A stretch of 5,320 bases of DNA, taken from Dehalococcoidia bacterium. GTDB taxonomy: Bacteria; Chloroflexota; Dehalococcoidia; GIF9; AB-539-J10. Location of the stretch: NCBI GenBank assembly GCA_023229725.1, contig JALNYR010000043.1:1-5320 (forward strand). The letters are read 5' to 3'. The position numbers were made by a program, and so were the translations under genes. The notes under the pieces are model-generated. The model was not told the origin of the DNA. It worked only from the letters and a program-made list of their open reading frames with translations, and did no database searches. Within the stretch, counting starts at the first letter, position 1. Each line of letters begins with the position of its first letter. Below, in pieces: positions 1 through 5,320 of the stretch.

Positions 1-228
1 CGCAGTAACGGTGTCGGCGTAGCCGCAGGCGTCGCGTACGGTAAGGGTCACGGTGAACGCGCCTTCGACGTCGTAGCTGTGCGTCGGGTTCTGTTCCGTG
101 CTCGTGCCGCCGTCGCCGAAGTCCCACTGCCATTCGACAATCTCGCAGCCGGTCCTCGACTTGTCAGTGAACTGAATCGATTCTCCAGGCTCAACGCGAC
201 GCACGGACGCCGAGAAGGCTGCCACAAG
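1..228 (-). other. PKD domain (Ig-like beta-sandwich), running to the window edge
   Basis: Residues about 1554-1629 match the PKD fold. AAFSASVRRVEPGESIQFTD supplies the first strands. WQWDFGDGGTST carries the family signature WDFGDG at 1588-1593. NPTHSYDVEGAFTVTLTV carries the conserved H-x-Y and the final strands. PKD domains in secreted bacterial and archaeal proteins usually act as extracellular spacers or carbohydrate/protein contact modules. The domain is nearly complete when the window ends (last residues ADTVTA), so further PKD copies, a sorting signal or a catalytic domain could follow. Confidence 0.9.
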
Positions 229-3200
229 GTTGGACGGGTTGCACGTCTGCGTCAGCCACGGCTGGTACTCGACGCCATCCGACACGTCGTCGCCCAGCCC
301 GGCGGGATTAGACAGGTGCGCCGGCCCGGTCGCATCGCCCCACCAGTTGTCGAGTGCGTCAAGCGTCTCGGCGCCATCGTTGAGCAACCCCCAGTTGGAG
401 TTTCCACTGATGTTGTTGTTGTTGATGGTCACCAGCGCAAGCTCCGGGCCGAGGATGTGGATGCCGCCCAGGTTGCCCTCTATCCCATTGCACCCCGAGA
501 GGTCCACCAGGCTGTGCTTGATGTTGCTCTCGATGCCCCAGTTGCCGTTGCCGGTGATGGTGTTGCCCAGGACCCCAGCCTCGCTGTCGAGCAGCGTGTC
601 TTCCACGCCGCAGAGCCACAGCCCGATGTCGCTGTTGCCGGAGATGTCGTTGTCCTGCACGGTGAGCTTGCCGCCGACGCTCATGTACTGCACGTTCACG
701 CCGCAGGTGTTGCCGGAGACGGTGTTGCCCCGTATGACGGCCTCGGCGCCGTCCTGGATGTCGTAGATGTACAGGCCGTCGGAGTTGTTGCCCTCGATCA
801 CATTGTCCAGGAGCTCGAGGTAGCTGCCGTATCCGGTACCGGAGGAGCAGTCAAACCCGATGTCTCCGTTGCCGCTGAATGTGTTCTCCTCAACCGTCAG
901 CACACAGCCGTAGTCAACCTCCTGCACGTAGATGCCGTCGCCGACGGCGCCGGTGACGGAGTTCCCGCTGATGACGCCCCGGCTGCCCTCGTAGTACCCG
1001 CTGAGGTCGAATCCCTCTGCGTCACCGCCCGTTGCCTCATTGTCCCGCAAGTCCAGAGAGCTGCCGAAGTTGACAGGCGCAACCGCGCAGGCGCTGTCCA
1101 TGTGGTCCGTGAAGGTATTGCGCAGGACCGCCATCCGGCTCCCGCAACTCACATCGTTGCGCACCAGCAGACCGTACTCGTCGTTCGCCGTGAAAGTGTT
1201 GCCTTCGATGAGCGCCTCAGAGCCGGAATAGCAGTCGTAGATGTAGAAGCCATACGGCTGGTTCCGGTTCACCTGGTTATCGAGCAGGGCGAGGTAGCCC
1301 CCTGACTCCAGTGCGTCCATGAACACGCCGTAGCCCTGGTTGTCCTCGATGGTGTTCTCCTGCACGGTCAGGGCGGCGCCGTACGTCACGCCCTCCGCGA
1401 TATGCAGCCCATCGCTACCGTTGCCCGTGATGGTGTTACCGCTGATGAGTCCCTCGCCGCCTTCGTAGATGCCGTAGACGGAGACGCCGTACGACCCGTT
1501 GCCGCTTATCGCGTTGTCCAGCAGTGCCAGGTAGCCGCCGTACATCACGTCGTAACTCTCGATGTAGAACCCGCCGTCGTCATTGCCCGTAATCGCATTC
1601 TCTTCAACGGTCAGCGATGCACGCTCGCTGGGTCCGGCGTACAAGTAGATGCCGTAGTCTTTGTTTCCGGTGATGGTGTTCTCGCTCATGCTGGCGCGAG
1701 ACTGCAGGGAGATGTTGTCCCCGTAGATACCCGAGTACTCGTTATCCCGCATCTCATTGTCAACGATGTCCAGCGTGCAACCGCACTGAACCTCGTAGAA
1801 CTCGAACCCGCTGACGGTGTTGCGACTGATCGTGTTGCCCTGCACCAGTCCGCTGCTGTTATTGGAGACGCTGTAGCAGTACACACCCTCACCGCCATTG
1901 TCGGTAATCTCATTGTCGACGATGGCCGCGGAGCTGTGGTTCAGCACAGAGACTGACGAGTCCGAGTACAGGTACACGCCATCCATGCGGTTGCCTGAGA
2001 CGGTGTTCCTCCTGATGTCGGCGCTGCTGAAATCCTTCACCAGCGTCAGATTGATGCCCCTTGACCCGTTATCGGTGATTGCGTTGTCGAGGATGGACAG
2101 TGAGCTGAAGCACCGCACGCCGGCGGCGGACACGTCTATGCCATGGTCCCAGCATCCGGTGACGATGTTGCCCTGAATAGTCACCTGACTCCAGCTCTCC
2201 GAATCGACGTAGACTCCTTCTGCGCTGCTGCTTGTGACCGTGAAGCCGGCACCCACATCGCCGAAGACCACCGTGCTCAGCTCGTAGTCCACGTCGAGGC
2301 TCACCGTGCCTTCAATCACCGTGACATCCGCGCCGCCGGTGGACTTGACGGTCAGTGAGGCGTCGACGTACAGGTCCTCGCTGTAGGTTCCCGGGCTGAC
2401 GAGGATGATGTCGCCCGGGTCGGCCGCGTCGATGGCGGCCTGGATGCTTGAGTAGTCTTCGCCGCCGTCGCCCACCGTGAAGGTCGTCGGAGTGGTCACC
2501 TCAGGCTGGTACATGGCGCACAGACGCGGCGCGCTGTTGAGCCAGTCGGCGTAGTCAACGTCGTCGGAGACCTCGTCGCCCAGGCCGCCCGCATTGGTCG
2601 TGGCCTGATACGGCCCGCTGTCGTCGCCCCACCAGTTCTCCGTGGCGTCGAGCTTATCGCTGCCGTCGTTCAGCAAACCCCAGTCGCTGTTGCCCGCGAT
2701 GCTGTTCTGGTGGACTCCCACCACCTGGAAGTAGCCGCCGGACACGTAGATGCCGCCCTCGCCCTCACCACCACCATTGCCGGTGACGTGGTTGCCGGAC
2801 ACATCAACCAGCGAACGGTAGATGAACGCGCTGATGCCCCACTCCGTGTTGCCGGAGACGGTGTTGCAGCGCACGGTCGCCTTGGAGTCGGCAAGCGAAT
2901 CGTCCCAGGAGCCGGTCCACGCGCACACCTGGAGGCCGATGCCCGCGTTGTCCGAGATGGTGTTGCCCAGGACCTTGAGTTCAGAGTTAAGGAAGTAGTC
3001 GCCACAGTAGATGCCGGTGCCTGAGAGGCTGCCAGTCACGGTGTTGTCTTCGATGTCCAGGAGGCAGCCATCCGAAACGTAGTCGACGTAGACGCCGTAC
3101 CCGTTGCCGTCGATGGTGTTGTCCGTGACGACGCACTCGCTGCCGTTGGTCAGGTTGGAGACGTGGATACCCTCGTCGCCGTTGTCATTGATCGTGTTCT

Positions 3201-4887
3201 CGAACACACCGAGGTAGGCGCCGTAGCTCATCGAGCCAAAGTACAGGCCATAGACGTCGTTGCCGGAGACGGTGTTGTCCTGGACGGTGAAGCGGCTGCC
3301 GTACTCGTCCGAACTCTGATCGACATACACGCCGCTGCCGCCGTTCCCGCTGATTGTGTTGCCCTGGAACAGGCACTCGCAGCCGTCGTACACGTCGGAG
3401 ATGTGCACGCCGCTGTCAAGGTTGTCGCTGATATCGTTGTCGGTCAGCGAGATGTCCGCACCGTCATAGACGCCACCACCAATCTCCAGGCCATACCCGC
3501 CGTTGCCCTGGATGTCGTTGTCATCGAGGTAGAGCCGGGCGCCAGCGTGGACATACGAGACGTAGACGCCGTCGTCGTACTCGCCTTCGCCGTTATTCGA
3601 TATCGTGTTGCCCTCGAGGCGACATTCCGAGAGGTTGTTGATGTCGTTGATGTAGAGGCCGACGCGGTTGCCCAACATCTCATTGTCAAGCAAGTCCAGC
3701 CGGCTCCTGTCATTGACGCCGGAGAGGTAGACACCGTAGTCACTGTTGCCGGTAATGGTGTTGTCTTCGACGGTGAGCAGGCTGTCGTACCCGACGTCTC
3801 CGTACAGGTACACGCCGTCGCCGTTCCCCGTGATGGTGTTGCCCCGTATGAGCCCCTCGCAGCCGTAGTCCAGAGTCTCGATGTACAGGCCGTCCTCGCC
3901 GTTGTCGTTCAGCTCGTTGTCGACCACTGCAAGGTAGGCGCCGTTCTTCACCTCGTAGAGGTTGCAGCCGAACCCCTGGTTTCCGTTAATCGTGTTCCCC
4001 TCGATGGTGAGCCGCGCGGCGTCGTCCAGACCTGTGGGAATGTAGATGCCGTCGCTGGAGTTGTTGCTGAGGGTATTGCTCTGGATGCGGCCCTCGCTCA
4101 ACTCGGACAGGTATTCGACGTAGATACACGATTGCGCGCTGTTGCTTATCTGGTTGTCGATGATGTCCAGTGAGCTGCGGTCGAAAACCCCTTCGACGTG
4201 CACACCGCCGTATCCCACCGAGTCAATCGTGTTGCCCTGCACCACCGCATGACTGTCGTCGCCGACGTCCGCGAAGCACACACCGAAATAGGCGCAGTCG
4301 GTGATGGTGTTGTCGATGATGTCAACGGAGCTGTGGTACTGCACCGAGTCCGGGTAGAAGTAGATGCCGGACTCCCACGTGGTGTCGATGGTGTTGCCCT
4401 CGAACGTGAACTCGCTGAAGTACCGGACCGCGTTGACTTCGACGGCGTCGTTGCAGTTCGTGAACGTATTCCCCTCGATGGTGACCGAGCTCCAGTACTC
4501 CACCGTGACGTCGATGCCGTCGTCCGCATCCAACACAGTGAAACCGGCGCCCTCGCCGCCAAAGACAACCGTCTCAGCGTCCGAGAGGGAGATGGTCACG
4601 CTGGTGCTGGGATAGTCGAACCAGTCGATGATCGTTTCGGCCGCGCCATCGGAAGAGACGACGGTGAGGGACTTGTCGATGGTGAGGGCCTCCTCATACG
4701 TGCCGGGGTGAACGATGATGATGTCGCCCGGAGCCGCGGCATCGATGGCGTCCTGGATGGACTCGCCGCTCGAGACGGCAATCTCAGCTGCGGCGGCGGT
4801 TCCCGCCGCAGGCGGAGTCAGCACACCGAGCGACAGCATCAGTGACAGGGTAAGCAAGACTGACACAGCTCTCTGTGCCTTCACCAT
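1..4887 (-). CDS. Giant secreted right-handed parallel beta-helix protein with PKD domain (C-terminus beyond window)
   Basis: Reading the minus strand from ATG at 4887 gives 1629 uninterrupted codons up to the window edge, so the gene is 3'-truncated here. Residues 1-34 are a signal peptide, so the product is exported. Residues 43-64 and 814-835 are matching N-terminal caps (SIQ-AID-A-PGDII-PGTY), typical of NosD/pectate-lyase-like beta-helix proteins. They are followed by two long arrays of rungs with a GNTI-x-GN core (about 133-750 and 900-1513), which would form an Asn ladder. Each array closes with NWWGD (751 and 1514). A PKD domain with WDFGDG at 1588-1593 follows. The ATG start is supported by a GGAGGT Shine-Dalgarno six bases upstream and by the signal peptide beginning there. 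The gene appears to stand alone behind its own promoter. The fold is confident from family knowledge. No catalytic site could be identified, so substrate and role (glycan binding or cleavage, adhesion, surface layer) are unknown. Confidence 0.93.
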   Translation of the reverse strand, partial: MVKAQRAVSVLLTLSLMLSLGVLTPPAAGTAAAAEIAVSSGESIQDAIDAAAPGDIIIVHPGTYEEALTIDKSLTVVSSDGAAETIIDWFDYPSTSVTISLSDAETVVFGGEGAGFTVLDADDGIDVTVEYWSSVTIEGNTFTNCNDAVEVNAVRYFSEFTFEGNTIDTTWESGIYFYPDSVQYHSSVDIIDNTITDCAYFGVCFADVGDDSHAVVQGNTIDSVGYGGVHVEGVFDRSSLDIIDNQISNSAQSCIYVEYLSELSEGRIQSNTLSNNSSDGIYIPTGLDDAARLTIEGNTINGNQGFGCNLYEVKNGAYLAVVDNELNDNGEDGLYIETLDYGCEGLIRGNTITGNGDGVYLYGDVGYDSLLTVEDNTITGNSDYGVYLSGVNDRSRLDLLDNEMLGNRVGLYINDINNLSECRLEGNTISNNGEGEYDDGVYVSYVHAGARLYLDDNDIQGNGGYGLEIGGGVYDGADISLTDNDISDNLDSGVHISDVYDGCECLFQGNTISGNGGSGVYVDQSSDEYGSRFTVQDNTVSGNDVYGLYFGSMSYGAYLGVFENTINDNGDEGIHVSNLTNGSECVVTDNTIDGNGYGVYVDYVSDGCLLDIEDNTVTGSLSGTGIYCGDYFLNSELKVLGNTISDNAGIGLQVCAWTGSWDDSLADSKATVRCNTVSGNTEWGISAFIYRSLVDVSGNHVTGNGGGEGEGGIYVSGGYFQVVGVHQNSIAGNSDWGLLNDGSDKLDATENWWGDDSGPYQATTNAGGLGDEVSDDVDYADWLNSAPRLCAMYQPEVTTPTTFTVGDGGEDYSSIQAAIDAADPGDIILVSPGTYSEDLYVDASLTVKSTGGADVTVIEGTVSLDVDYELSTVVFGDVGAGFTVTSSSAEGVYVDSESWSQVTIQGNIVTGCWDHGIDVSAAGVRCFSSLSILDNAITDNGSRGINLTLVKDFSSADIRRNTVSGNRMDGVYLYSDSSVSVLNHSSAAIVDNEITDNGGEGVYCYSVSNNSSGLVQGNTISRNTVSGFEFYEVQCGCTLDIVDNEMRDNEYSGIYGDNISLQSRASMSENTITGNKDYGIYLYAGPSERASLTVEENAITGNDDGGFYIESYDVMYGGYLALLDNAISGNGSYGVSVYGIYEGGEGLISGNTITGNGSDGLHIAEGVTYGAALTVQENTIEDNQGYGVFMDALESGGYLALLDNQVNRNQPYGFYIYDCYSGSEALIEGNTFTANDEYGLLVRNDVSCGSRMAVLRNTFTDHMDSACAVAPVNFGSSLDLRDNEATGGDAEGFDLSGYYEGSRGVISGNSVTGAVGDGIYVQEVDYGCVLTVEENTFSGNGDIGFDCSSGTGYGSYLELLDNVIEGNNSDGLYIYDIQDGAEAVIRGNTVSGNTCGVNVQYMSVGGKLTVQDNDISGNSDIGLWLCGVEDTLLDSEAGVLGNTITGNGNWGIESNIKHSLVDLSGCNGIEGNLGGIHILGPELALVTINNNNISGNSNWGLLNDGAETLDALDNWWGDATGPAHLSNPAGLGDDVSDGVEYQPWLTQTCNPSNLVAAFSASVRRVEPGESIQFTDKSRTGCEIVEWQWDFGDGGTSTEQNPTHSYDVEGAFTVTLTVRDACGYADTVTA
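238..2448 (-). repeat. Beta-helix module 2 (about 23 rungs, residues 814-1550)
   Basis: This second module repeats the plan of module 1 with offsets of about 763-771 residues. It has the cap SIQAAIDAADPGD (814-826) and PGTY (832-835), then VVFGDVGAGFTV, a first rung with WSQVTIQGN (N at 907), and about 23 rungs to about 1513. It ends with NWWGDATGP (1514-1522) and AGLGDDVSDGVEYQPWL. The matching last rungs (GNSDWGLLNDG in module 1, GNSNWGLLNDG in module 2) and matching caps show the two arose by internal duplication. The copies are well diverged, so the event is old. A linker of about 23 residues (791-813, EVTTPTTF in its middle) joins the modules. Confidence 0.85.
2518..4761 (-). repeat. Beta-helix module 1 (about 23 rungs, residues 43-790)
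   Basis: This is the first of two homologous modules. It opens with the cap SIQDAIDAAAPGD (from residue 43) and PGTY (61-64). A transition segment follows with VVFGGEGAGFTV (107-118), and then about 23 rungs from about residue 133 (SSVTIEGNTF) to about 750. Rungs average about 27 residues. Typical ones are LLTVEDNTITGNSDYGVYL and RLDLLDNEMLGNRVGLYI. The module ends with NWWGDDSGP (751-759) and a tail with GGLGDEVSDDVDYADWL. In DNA this appears as an imperfect tandem array in which GGCAACACCATC-like words recur. Rung boundaries were set by eye and may shift by a few residues. Confidence 0.85.
4786..4887 (-). other. Sec signal peptide of the beta-helix protein
   Basis: Residues 1-34 have the three classical parts. 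There is a short basic N-region (MVKAQR), a hydrophobic core of about 17 residues (AVSVLLTLSLMLSLGVL) and a small-residue C-region (TPPAAGTAAAA). Cleavage is most likely after the alanine run, around residues 34/35, giving a mature protein that starts near EIAVSSGE. No lipobox cysteine is present, so this looks like signal peptidase I processing and not a lipoprotein. The exact cleavage position among the alanines is inferred. Confidence 0.88.
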
Positions 4888-4893
4888 CTGGAG

Positions 4894-4899
4894 ACCTCC
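4894..4899 (-). promoter_or_regulatory. Shine-Dalgarno site GGAGGT
   Basis: GGAGGT on the minus strand lies six bases before ATG at 4887 and is a near-perfect anti-16S match. It fixes the start at 4887; the adjacent GTG at codon 2 is a weaker alternative. The site lies in a short inverted repeat (TGGAG-GT-CTCCA, 4889-4900), which could weakly mask it. The loop is very tight, so this is only a possibility. Confidence 0.85.
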
Positions 4900-4964
4900 A
4901 TCTCAAAGCCGCACAACTGCGACACGGTTGGCGGCGGATTCACGACGGGAAAACCGGGCACGAT

Positions 4965-4994
4965 AAAGAAAAGCGCCGCCGGAAGGGCGGGCGC
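4965..4994 (-). terminator. Intrinsic terminator-like hairpin in the leader
   Basis: On the minus strand the arms GCGCC-C-GCC and GGCGGCGC form an 8-bp all-GC stem with one bulged C and a CTTCC loop, followed at once by TTTTCTTT. This is the canonical form of a rho-independent terminator. It sits 78 bases before the start codon and downstream of the predicted promoter. It could therefore end transcripts from an upstream gene outside the window, or act as an attenuator inside this gene's own leader. The sequence alone cannot separate these. Confidence 0.6.
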
Positions 4995-4997
4995 TGC

Positions 4998-5048
4998 ATG
5001 CCACAGCAGGCCGGGACCGGATTGCTGCATAACTGGAGTCAGGACTCC
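4998..5048 (-). other. Structured leader region upstream of the terminator hairpin
   Basis: Two hairpins can be drawn on the minus strand. GGAGTC/GACTCC (5035-5048) is a perfect 6-bp inverted repeat with a 2-base centre. ATGCAGCA (5023-5030) can pair with TGCT plus GCAT (4998-5008), with GTG bulged. ATGCAGC occurs a second time next to the terminator stem, so TGCTG could pair with either copy. I do not recognise a known riboswitch consensus here. A regulatory role is inference. Confidence 0.3.
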
Positions 5049-5089
5049 TCGATACGACAGGCCGGCCCCCACCTGAGCGGCCGCGTACC

Positions 5090-5118
5090 AAAGTACAGCC
5101 TGCCGCTGCCGAAGTCAA
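5090..5118 (-). promoter_or_regulatory. Sigma-70-like promoter facing the beta-helix gene
   Basis: On the minus strand TTGACT (5113-5118, five of six consensus bases) is followed by exactly 17 bases and then TACTTT (5090-5095, fitting TAnnnT but only three of six of the strict -10). Transcription would start near 5083 and give a leader of about 195 nt before the ATG. The spacing and the strong -35 make this the best promoter candidate in the upstream region. The weak -10 keeps it a prediction. Confidence 0.6.
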
Positions 5119-5231
5119 TAGCCGGACGAACGGAATCCATCTCCACCGGGAGCGATAGCGCAACGCCACGACCCCTTCGGGTATAGGGGCCGGTCTCAGA
5201 CCGGCCCGCCGTGCCGGGGCCAGGGGCACAG
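5119..5231. other. Intergenic stretch without a supported gene
   Basis: Between the promoter and the repeat cluster I see no coding region on either strand with a start, ribosome site and protein-like composition. The minus-strand frame crossing it (4903-5229) reads through the palindrome, the promoter and the leader hairpins, and has an arginine/proline/alanine-rich composition typical of chance frames in GC-rich DNA. Apart from the palindrome at 5187-5207, nothing else stands out. Confidence 0.5.
5187..5207. repeat. Perfect palindrome with 10-bp arms
   Basis: GGGCCGGTCT and AGACCGGCCC flank a single C, giving an uninterrupted 10-bp-arm inverted repeat. Just to its left CCCCT (5172-5176) and AGGGG (5185-5189) form a second small inverted repeat around TCGGGTAT. 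No T-tract follows on either strand, so it does not look like an intrinsic terminator. It resembles the GC-rich intergenic palindromes dispersed in many bacterial genomes, and could alternatively be a regulator site upstream of the promoter. Confidence 0.6.
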
Positions 5232-5320
5232 GAAATACGGGGACACCAGAGCGAAATACGGGGACATGATTCTCCGGATGCGGTGAACGGGGGAACGGAT
5301 ATCGTGTCCCCGCATTTCGC
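5232..5320. repeat. Cluster of direct and inverted GAAATACGGGGACA repeats
   Basis: GAAATACGGGGACA occurs as identical direct copies at 5232-5245 and 5253-5266, 21 bases apart. The second copy, extended to GCGAAATACGGGGACA (5251-5266), is matched at 15 of 16 bases by the inverted copy TGTCCCCGCATTTCGC (5305-5320), with 38 bases between. The flanks just inside the arms also partly mirror each other (ATGAT / ATCGT). The arrangement resembles REP/RAYT-type or small transposon-end repeats, and the element probably continues past the right edge. No transposase gene is visible. Confidence 0.6.

Noticed and set aside
79..1305. 408-codon plus-strand open frame
   Set aside because: It is codon-antiparallel to the beta-helix gene, its product is a periodic V/A/D/H-rich mirror of the GNTI repeats, and it has no recognisable domain.
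3163..4173. 336-codon plus-strand open frame
   Set aside because: Same antisense frame as 79-1305; it is open only because TCA, TTA and CTA codons are absent from the real gene in this stretch.
349..4491. Regular repeated words at intervals of about 80 bases, considered as a CRISPR or satellite array
   Set aside because: The repeats are diverged, all keep one reading frame and translate to beta-helix rungs. CRISPR repeats would be near-identical and separated by unrelated spacers.
4881..5072. 63-codon minus-strand frame in the leader that overlaps the ATG at 4887 and ends in its ATGGTGA
   Set aside because: The overlap would allow translational coupling, but the GTG start has no evident ribosome site, the frame runs through the terminator hairpin, and the sequence is proline/alanine-rich without a recognisable domain. 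A leader peptide cannot be excluded.
5187..5207. Palindrome considered as an intrinsic terminator
   Set aside because: No T-tract follows the stem on either strand and no gene end is visible beside it.
4903..5229. 108-codon minus-strand frame upstream of the gene
   Set aside because: It spans the palindrome, promoter and leader hairpins and has the arginine/proline/alanine bias of a chance frame in GC-rich DNA.

Overview
The window is almost entirely one very large gene on the minus strand. Reading leftwards from an ATG at 4887, the frame stays open for 1629 codons and runs off the left edge at position 1. It encodes a secreted, right-handed parallel beta-helix protein. In order it has a Sec signal peptide, a first beta-helix module, a second beta-helix module homologous to the first, and a PKD domain at the truncated C-terminal edge. 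The plus strand carries several long open frames (for example 79-1305, 1402-1956, 3163-4173, 4198-4845). They are codon-for-codon antisense shadows of this gene and should not be annotated.

From right to left: 5119-5320 has no convincing gene. It holds a cluster of short repeats (two direct copies of GAAATACGGGGACA plus an inverted copy at the window edge) and a perfect 10-bp-arm palindrome. A sigma-70-like promoter lies at 5090-5118, facing left. It would give a leader of about 195 nt that contains small hairpins and an intrinsic-terminator-like hairpin with a T-tract (4965-4994). A strong Shine-Dalgarno site (4894-4899) sits six bases before the ATG. The coding region then has the signal peptide (4786-4887), module 1 (about 2518-4761), a short linker, module 2 (about 238-2448) and the PKD domain (1-228 and onward).

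By eye, each module holds about 23 helix rungs of about 27 residues, each built around a G/D-N-T-I-x-G-N core. Each begins with an SIQ-A-ID-A-PGD-PGTY cap and ends with an NWWGD-x-T/S-GP cap. In the middle of each module three rung types alternate regularly, so the true repeat unit there is three rungs (about 78-80 residues). The function is not determinable from sequence. A cell-surface or secreted carbohydrate-binding, carbohydrate-processing or adhesive role is plausible.

The organism is GC-rich (roughly 60% by impression) and has bacterial expression signals. Beta-helix/PKD giants of this style are common in environmental bacteria such as Planctomycetota, Armatimonadota and Chloroflexota, and also in some methanogenic archaea. 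The sequence does not let me choose a phylum. I see no CRISPR array, RNA gene, defence system or multi-gene system in the window.
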